From contig CAZTBB010000060.1 of NCBI GenBank assembly GCA_964611755.1, positions 1 through 11,256 on the forward strand: DNA of 11,256 nucleotides, given 5' to 3'. The translations under genes were made by a program, and so were the position numbers. Source of the DNA: CAZTBB01 sp964611755. Its GTDB lineage: Bacteria; Pseudomonadota; Alphaproteobacteria; Micavibrionales; Micavibrionaceae. Shown here piece by piece: positions 6,351 through 11,256 of this stretch (the first letter of the stretch is position 1; each line of letters begins with the position of its first letter). The notes beneath the pieces are model-generated. The model was not told where the DNA came from and did no database searches. It worked only from the letters and a program-made list of their open reading frames with translations.

Positions 6351-7736
6351 ATGATTACCAGTTTTCTTATATTCTTCGTATTGTTTACGCTGGTTGGCCT
6401 TGGCTCTGCGCTCTGGCGTAAATCAACGATAGATGATTATTTTCTGGCATCACGCACGATGCCGTCATGGTTGGTGGCCTTGTCGTTTGGCGCAACGATT
6501 TCTAGCGGGGCAACTTTCATCGGGTTTGCCGGTTTGGCCTACCAATCGGGTATGTCTGCGATTTATGCTATTGTCGGGCTTATGATTGGTGATCATATCG
6601 GTTGGGAGATCGCCAAGGACAAGGTACGTCAAAAAGCCAAAGATACCGGTGCCCATACCTATCCATCGCTGATTGGAAAACTAAGCGGCAGCAACCACGA
6701 GCATGTTACATTTTGGGCTGCTGTTTTAACGGTTATATTTTTAGGGGCCTATTGCGCCGCGCAGCTTGTTGCCGGGGCCAAGGTCGGGGCGACATTATTC
6801 GACGTTGATTATAACTGGTTTGTCGGCATTGGTGCTGTTGTTCTGCTTGCTTATTGCTGGGCTGGCGGTATTCGAGCATCCATTTGGACGGATGCCGTGC
6901 AGGCCATTATTATCATTTTTTCATTGCTGGTACTTATCGCGGTGGCCATCGATAATCTGGGCGGGATGCCGTCTTTGTGGGATCAGCTGAAATCTGTTGA
7001 GGATGGATATCTCGATCCTTTCAGGCTGGATTTATTGCCACTTTTTGTGGGGTGGATATTCTTTGGAGTTGGTATTCTGGCTCAGCCGCAATTAATGGTG
7101 CGTCATATGGTGGCACAGAGTGAGCAGGATATTAAACAAGCCAAGATTATTTACTTTGTCTGGCGGTGGATTGTTCTCTGTCTTGCCTGCTCGGTTGGGT
7201 TTATTGCCCGTGTGATGATCCCGCCTGAAACCGGATTTGATCCCGAATTATCTATCCCTGCCCTGTGGCAAGATTTACTGCCGCCTGTTCTGGTTGGTTT
7301 TTTGATTGCCGGGCTGTTTTCGGCGACGATGTCTACGGCAGACTCATTGCTGTTATCGGCTTCTTCGGCCTTTTCGCAGCATATTGTTCCGCAATTCAGA
7401 AATTCATACGCTTTCGCCCGTCTTGGAACCGTTCTGATCATGGGATTAATTGTTTTGATTGCTTTATTTGCCCCTAAAGGTGTTCTAAACTTGGTTGTCT
7501 TGGCTTGGGCTGGTTTGGGCTCTGCTATTGGGCCGTTAATTATTGTCCAGCTATGCGGAGCAAAAATAACCCAAAAAACTGCGATCACAATGATGGTGTC
7601 GGGGTTTTTGGTGGCCGTTTTATGGCGATATGGTTTAGGGCTTCACACCGTTGTGATGGATCTGGTGCCCGGCATGCTCGCCGGATTTGGTGTTTTTGCG
7701 TTCAGTCTTTATGCTGGCCGTTCTAAGAATGGATAA
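6351..7736 (+). CDS. Sodium:solute symporter family (SSF) transporter, PutP-like
   Basis: The 461-residue inner-membrane protein has about 12-13 hydrophobic helices over its whole length, the usual size for SSF. Family marks are LSFGATISSGATFIG (44-58), GGIRASIWTDAVQ (172-184), a PQLMVRHM segment near 246-253 and SATMSTADSLLL (324-335). In PutP the Na+ site uses residues of the second helix and the Ser-Thr pair of helix 9. The latter is kept here as Ser328-Thr329, while the positions matching PutP Asp55 and Met56 are Ile50 and Ser51. Sodium coupling is therefore likely but not proven. The substrate cannot be told; proline, pantothenate or another organic solute are all possible. The Shine-Dalgarno is weak (GGG in GCTGGGTATTCAT). 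The gene sits between ssb and gyrA, 31 bases after one and 57 before the other, with no visible functional link. Confidence 0.9.
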   Translation: MITSFLIFFVLFTLVGLGSALWRKSTIDDYFLASRTMPSWLVALSFGATISSGATFIGFAGLAYQSGMSAIYAIVGLMIGDHIGWEIAKDKVRQKAKDTGAHTYPSLIGKLSGSNHEHVTFWAAVLTVIFLGAYCAAQLVAGAKVGATLFDVDYNWFVGIGAVVLLAYCWAGGIRASIWTDAVQAIIIIFSLLVLIAVAIDNLGGMPSLWDQLKSVEDGYLDPFRLDLLPLFVGWIFFGVGILAQPQLMVRHMVAQSEQDIKQAKIIYFVWRWIVLCLACSVGFIARVMIPPETGFDPELSIPALWQDLLPPVLVGFLIAGLFSATMSTADSLLLSASSAFSQHIVPQFRNSYAFARLGTVLIMGLIVLIALFAPKGVLNLVVLAWAGLGSAIGPLIIVQLCGAKITQKTAITMMVSGFLVAVLWRYGLGLHTVVMDLVPGMLAGFGVFAFSLYAGRSKNG

Positions 7737-7780
7737 TTGTCCGAAACGATGGAAATCTAGGGATCATTTTTTGATTAAAA

Positions 7781-7785
7781 AAGGA
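7781..7785 (+). promoter_or_regulatory. Ribosome binding site of gyrA
   Basis: AAGGA lies 8 bases before the ATG at 7794, inside a purine-rich stretch. It supports this start, as does the spacing of conserved GyrA residues, offset by 5 from E. coli numbering. Confidence 0.7.
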
Positions 7786-7793
7786 AAAAGTGA

Positions 7794-10598
7794 ATGAGTG
7801 AAACAGACATAAACGAACCGCTCTCAGGTGTGCCGAGTATCTCTCTCGAAGAAGAGATGAAGCAATCCTATCTCGATTATGCGATGAGCGTGATTGTCAG
7901 CCGTGCTTTGCCGGATGTGCGTGATGGTTTAAAACCTGTTCACCGCCGCATTTTCTATGCGATGCGCGAAGGGGGGTATGCTTCTGATAAATCCTATAAA
8001 AAGTCAGCCCGTATTGTCGGGGATGTGATGGGTAAATATCACCCGCATGGGGATCAGGCAATTTATGACTCGCTTGTGCGTATGGCGCAGCCTTGGAGTC
8101 TTCGTCTTCCAATGATAGACGGGCAGGGTAACTTCGGCTCTATGGATGGGGATGCCCCCGCGGCGATGCGTTATACCGAGGCGCGTTTGGATAAGGCTGC
8201 CGAAGCGTTGCTAGAGGATATTGATAAGGAAACGGTCGATTTTCATCCAAACTATGATGAAAGCACAACGGAACCTAATGTGCTTCCATCAAGAATCCCA
8301 AATCTCTTGGTGAATGGGGCCGGAGGGATTGCCGTTGGTATGGCCACGAATATTCCGCCTCATAATTTAGGCGAAGTTGTGGATGCCTGTATGGCCATGG
8401 TTGAAAACCCGGAGATCACAACCGAAGAGCTTAATGAGATTATTCCAGGGCCTGATTTCCCGACGGGCGGTTATATTCTTGGTAAATCCGGTATTCGCTC
8501 TGCCTATCACACAGGCAATGGCTCTGTTGTGATGCGTGCGAAAACATCGATCGAGGAAATGGGCAAGAAGGAAGCCATTATTGTCCATGAAGTGCCGTAT
8601 CAGGTAAATAAAGGCAAGCTTTTGGAGCGCCTTGGTGAAGTTGGCCGCGAAAAAATTGTCGAGGATATCTCGGAAATCCGTGATGAATCAGACCGTGATG
8701 GTGTCCGCATTGTGATTGAGTTAAAAGTCGGCGCAAATAGCGATGTCGTTCTTAACCAGCTATACAAATTCACCGCGCTTCAAACAAATTTTGCCTGCAA
8801 CATGGTCGCACTTCATAACGGTAAGCCGCAGATGATGTTGTTGCGTGACATGATTCAGGCATTTGTGAAGTTCCGTGAAGAAGTGATTACACGCCGCACA
8901 ATATATGAGCTTGGTAAGGCGCGGGAACGTGCGCATATTTTGGCAGGTCTGGCCGTGGCTGTGGCTAATATTGACGAAATTATCGCGCTGATCCGTAATG
9001 CACCGGATGCCAATACTGCCCGTGAATCTCTGGTTGCCAAGAAATGGCCGGCACATGATGTGGCCCCATTGATCGAGCTTATCGATGATCCGGAACATCC
9101 GATCGAGGATGATGGCACATATCAAATGAGTGAAGCGCAGGCCAAAGCTATTTTGGATCTGCGCCTGCATCGTTTGACAGGTTTGGAGCGTGATAAAATT
9201 GCCGGTGACTTGAAAGAAATCACCGATAGGATTGCCGAATATCTGGAGATCCTCGGCAGTCGTGAGAGATTGCTGGAAGTTCTTGTTGCTGAATTGGAAG
9301 AGGTGAAGGCCAAATTTGATACACCGCGCCGAACAGAGCTGATTGAAGCTGAGTTTGAGGTGGATATGGAAGACCTCATCCAGCGTGAAGATATGGTGGT
9401 CACAATCACGCATGGTGGATATGTGAAGCGTGTTCCTCTTGAAACATATCGTGCGCAACGCCGCGGTGGAAAAGGTCGTTCCGGGATGAGCACGAAAGAT
9501 GATGATTTTGTCTCGGATTTGTTTGTCGCGAGCACACACACACCGATCTTGTTCTTTACAAGTCGCGGCCTTGTTCACCGCATGAAGGTATACCAACTCC
9601 CTCTCGCAACGCCTCAAAGTCGTGGTAAGGCGTTGGTGAATCTCTTGCCTTTGGAGCAGGATGAAACGGTGTCTGTTTATATGCGTCTGCCTGAAGAGGA
9701 AGAGATTTGGGATAAGCTTGATATCATGTTTGCCACATCTCATGGGTCTGTGCGTCGAAACAAGCTGACGGACTTCAAAAATATTCGCTCCAATGGTTTG
9801 ATCGCCATGAAACTTGGTGATGATGAGAGCCTTGTGTCGGTTAAAATTTGTACGGAAGATGAGGATGTGTTGTTGGCCACCAAGCTTGGTAAGGCCATCC
9901 GCTTTAAGGTGGATGATATTCGTGTCTTCTCTGGCCGTTCATCAACCGGTGTGCGCGGTATTAAGCTGGCCAAGGGCGATGAAGTAATTTCTATGTCAAT
10001 CCTCAAACATTTGGATGTTACTCCGGAAGAACGTGATGCGTATATGCGCGCGGCCGGTCAGATTATTGGCTCCGAAGATGAGGGCCAAGATTATGAGCCT
10101 GTCGAAATCACGATCCCGCAAGACAAGTTCAATGAGATGCTCGAGAAAGAGCAACTCTTGTTGACTGTGACTAATAAGGGGTACGGAAAGCGAACATCAT
10201 CTTATGAATACCGTGTCTCAGGCCGCGGTGGTCAGGGCGTTGCCAATATGTCTTTGACAGATAAAAATGGCGGCGAAGTGGTGGCAACATTCCCTGTCAC
10301 GGACAGTCACCAGATTATGCTTGTCTCTGACCAGGGGCAGTTGATCCGTACTCGCGTTGAGAATATCCGTATCACCGGCCGAAGTGCGCAGGGTGTGCGT
10401 GTCTTTAATGTCGGCGCGGATGAGAATGTTGTTTCGGTTGCCTGGCTGGTTCAAGAAGATGATGATGAGTCTGAATTTGCCGAAGGTGAAGAGGCCGTTA
10501 TCGAAGGCGCGGCAAGTGTAGACGATGCGGGCGCTTCGGAAGTTCCATCCGAGTCGGCCGAGTCAGTAGAGCAGGATAGCGAAAGCCAAGACGAATAA
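7794..10598 (+). CDS. gyrA: DNA gyrase subunit A
   Basis: GyrA cuts and rejoins DNA in the A2B2 gyrase that introduces negative supercoils. The N-terminal breakage domain carries the catalytic Tyr127 in AMRYTE (E. coli Tyr122). The quinolone region reads HPHGDQAIYD, so the E. coli Ser83 position is Gln88 and the Asp87 position is Asp92. The C-terminal beta-pinwheel has the GyrA box QRRGGKG at 555-561, which marks gyrase rather than topoisomerase IV ParC. At 934 residues it is longer than E. coli GyrA (875). The extra length comes mainly from a charged segment at about 738-785 between pinwheel strands, probably an alphaproteobacterial feature, and a 47-residue tail (888-934) rich in Asp, Glu and Ser with no Lys or Arg. 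coaD starts 2 bases after the stop, so the two are likely cotranscribed and translationally coupled. Confidence 0.98.
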   Translation: MSETDINEPLSGVPSISLEEEMKQSYLDYAMSVIVSRALPDVRDGLKPVHRRIFYAMREGGYASDKSYKKSARIVGDVMGKYHPHGDQAIYDSLVRMAQPWSLRLPMIDGQGNFGSMDGDAPAAMRYTEARLDKAAEALLEDIDKETVDFHPNYDESTTEPNVLPSRIPNLLVNGAGGIAVGMATNIPPHNLGEVVDACMAMVENPEITTEELNEIIPGPDFPTGGYILGKSGIRSAYHTGNGSVVMRAKTSIEEMGKKEAIIVHEVPYQVNKGKLLERLGEVGREKIVEDISEIRDESDRDGVRIVIELKVGANSDVVLNQLYKFTALQTNFACNMVALHNGKPQMMLLRDMIQAFVKFREEVITRRTIYELGKARERAHILAGLAVAVANIDEIIALIRNAPDANTARESLVAKKWPAHDVAPLIELIDDPEHPIEDDGTYQMSEAQAKAILDLRLHRLTGLERDKIAGDLKEITDRIAEYLEILGSRERLLEVLVAELEEVKAKFDTPRRTELIEAEFEVDMEDLIQREDMVVTITHGGYVKRVPLETYRAQRRGGKGRSGMSTKDDDFVSDLFVASTHTPILFFTSRGLVHRMKVYQLPLATPQSRGKALVNLLPLEQDETVSVYMRLPEEEEIWDKLDIMFATSHGSVRRNKLTDFKNIRSNGLIAMKLGDDESLVSVKICTEDEDVLLATKLGKAIRFKVDDIRVFSGRSSTGVRGIKLAKGDEVISMSILKHLDVTPEERDAYMRAAGQIIGSEDEGQDYEPVEITIPQDKFNEMLEKEQLLLTVTNKGYGKRTSSYEYRVSGRGGQGVANMSLTDKNGGEVVATFPVTDSHQIMLVSDQGQLIRTRVENIRITGRSAQGVRVFNVGADENVVSVAWLVQEDDDESEFAEGEEAVIEGAASVDDAGASEVPSESAESVEQDSESQDE

Positions 10599-10600
10599 GC

Positions 10601-11113
10601 ATGTCTGAGACACGTCCCAAATATCTTACCGGTGTTTATCCGGGAACGTTTGACCCCGTCACAAAAGGGCATTTGCACCTTATAAAACGAGCGAGCGGTT
10701 TGGTGGATAAGCTCATTATCGGTGTGGCTGATAACCAAAGAAAGAACCCTTTATTCACTTTGGAAGAGCGCGTAGCAATGCTCGAGCAGGATATCGAGAA
10801 TATGTACGATAAAGGCTGCGAGATTGAAGTGCGTGGCTTTGACCAGTTGCTGATCCATTTCGCTCGTGATGTTCAGGCCTCTTGTATTTTCAGGGGGCTT
10901 CGTGCCGTGTCCGATTTTGAGTATGAATTTCAAATGACAGGGATGAATGCCAAGCTTGATCCTGATATTGAAACCGTTTTTTTGATGGCTGCGGATAAAT
11001 GGCAATTTGTTTCCGCCTCGTTCGTAAAGGAGATTTCCAGCTTGGGCGGCGACATAACAGAGTTTGTGACCCCACAAGTCCATGAGGCTTTATCTAAAAA
11101 ATTTGCAAAATAG
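10601..11113 (+). CDS. coaD: Phosphopantetheine adenylyltransferase (CoaD)
   Basis: CoaD joins ATP and 4'-phosphopantetheine to make dephospho-CoA, the penultimate step of coenzyme A synthesis. The 170 residues are close to the family length. The nucleotidyltransferase fold is shown by GTFDPVTKGH (15-24), the T-x-G-H version of the HxGH motif, by FRGLRAVSDFEYEFQM (97-112), and by SASFVKEISSLGGD (138-151), which matches the usual S-x-x-x-K-E-I element near the active site. No catalytic residue appears to be missing. The start lies 2 bases after the gyrA stop with no strong Shine-Dalgarno, implying reinitiation by ribosomes leaving gyrA. The gyrA-coaD pairing is one I recall from alphaproteobacteria. 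The transcript probably ends at or near the hairpin at 11168-11189. Confidence 0.97.
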   Translation: MSETRPKYLTGVYPGTFDPVTKGHLHLIKRASGLVDKLIIGVADNQRKNPLFTLEERVAMLEQDIENMYDKGCEIEVRGFDQLLIHFARDVQASCIFRGLRAVSDFEYEFQMTGMNAKLDPDIETVFLMAADKWQFVSASFVKEISSLGGDITEFVTPQVHEALSKKFAK

Positions 11114-11126
11114 GTGATCTAAAAAC

Positions 11127-11155
11127 TTGACGTGGAGGCTCTAAAACCATATTGT
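11127..11155 (+). promoter_or_regulatory. Candidate promoter of tRNA-Lys
   Basis: TTGACG (11127-11132, 5 of 6 to consensus) is separated by 17 bases from TATTGT (11150-11155, 4 of 6). Transcription would begin near 11162, about 33 bases before the tRNA. The position after coaD and before a tRNA fits a tRNA promoter. Confidence 0.5.
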
Positions 11156-11167
11156 GCCCCAGTCTTG

Positions 11168-11189
11168 AATATTGGATCCCAATATTTTT
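11168..11189 (+). terminator. Hairpin with U-tract between coaD and tRNA-Lys, weak terminator candidate
   Basis: AATATTGG (11168-11175) and CCAATATT (11179-11186) form a perfect 8-bp stem with a 3-base loop, and TTTTT occupies 11185-11189. Only 2 of the 8 pairs are G-C, so it is a weak terminator. It could end the gyrA-coaD transcript. If the promoter at 11127-11155 serves the tRNA, the same hairpin lies in the tRNA leader and would be a processing or attenuation structure instead. Confidence 0.4.
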
Positions 11190-11194
11190 GCTAT

Positions 11195-11256
11195 GACCGC
11201 ATAGCTCAGCCGGTAGAGCAACTGACTTTTAATCAGTAGGTCGAGAGTTCGAATCT
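11195..11256 (+). tRNA. tRNA-Lys (anticodon TTT), cut by the window end
   Basis: The 5' acceptor strand is GACCGCA (11195-11201), followed by TA and a D arm GCTC...GAGC. The anticodon stem ACTGA (11221-11225) pairs with TCAGT (11233-11237) around the loop CTTTTAA, putting anticodon TTT at 11228-11230. The T arm begins with GAGAG and the loop TTCGAAT before the window ends. About 14 bases plus any CCA lie outside. The body closely resembles bacterial tRNA-Lys. Confidence 0.95.

Noticed and set aside
8760..9743. A 327-codon open frame antisense to gyrA
   Set aside because: It lies entirely within well-conserved gyrA coding sequence on the other strand. Its product is rich in His, Cys and Thr, as expected from reverse reading, with no recognisable domain and no good ribosome binding site.
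1..11256. Mobile elements, CRISPR arrays, defence systems or attachment sites
   Set aside because: No transposase, integrase, spaced direct repeats or tRNA-end duplication was seen. The 3' end of tRNA-Leu is not repeated in the window, and most genes are housekeeping.

Overview
The window is most likely alphaproteobacterial chromosome. The signs are the sequence style of UvrA (a CPVSG first zinc motif, and PYSPATG near residue 123), the long GyrA with an extra segment in its C-terminal domain, and the order uvrA / ssb / one membrane protein / gyrA / coaD. I recall a similar order, with a different membrane gene between ssb and gyrA, from Rhizobium-like genomes; I could not check this. Base composition is moderate and codon use looks even across the large genes. 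I do not assign an order or genus.

Layout. Bases 53-137 hold a complete tRNA-Leu(CAA). A hairpin at 164-194, flanked by A- and T-rich tracts, can end transcription from both sides. From 1802 down to 220, minus strand, lie two exported proteins: a small Cys-containing protein resembling DUF2946, and a His/Met-rich outer-membrane beta-barrel protein. Together they look like a metal-related, probably copper-related, envelope pair. Bases 2189-1863, minus strand, encode an Ala-rich single-helix membrane protein of unknown function with its own likely promoter. uvrA follows at 5204-2331, and behind a 46-base gap is a 126-residue single-pass membrane protein at 5631-5251, probably the first gene of the uvrA transcript. 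Bases 5632-5821 are the divergent control region.

On the plus strand are ssb (5822-6319), a sodium:solute symporter (6351-7736), gyrA (7794-10598) and coaD (10601-11113). gyrA and coaD are separated by 2 bases. Bases 11114-11194 carry a candidate tRNA promoter and a hairpin. The window ends inside a tRNA-Lys(UUU) gene.

The core is genome maintenance: damage recognition (UvrA), single-strand protection (SSB) and supercoiling (GyrA), with coenzyme A synthesis (CoaD) attached. There is no mobile element, CRISPR array, phage or defence system that I can support. The least ordinary parts are the metal-type pair at 220-1802 with a perfect inverted repeat at its start, the orphan at 1863-2189, and two residue-level oddities: Gln at the quinolone position of GyrA and Pro in the second ABC signature of UvrA.
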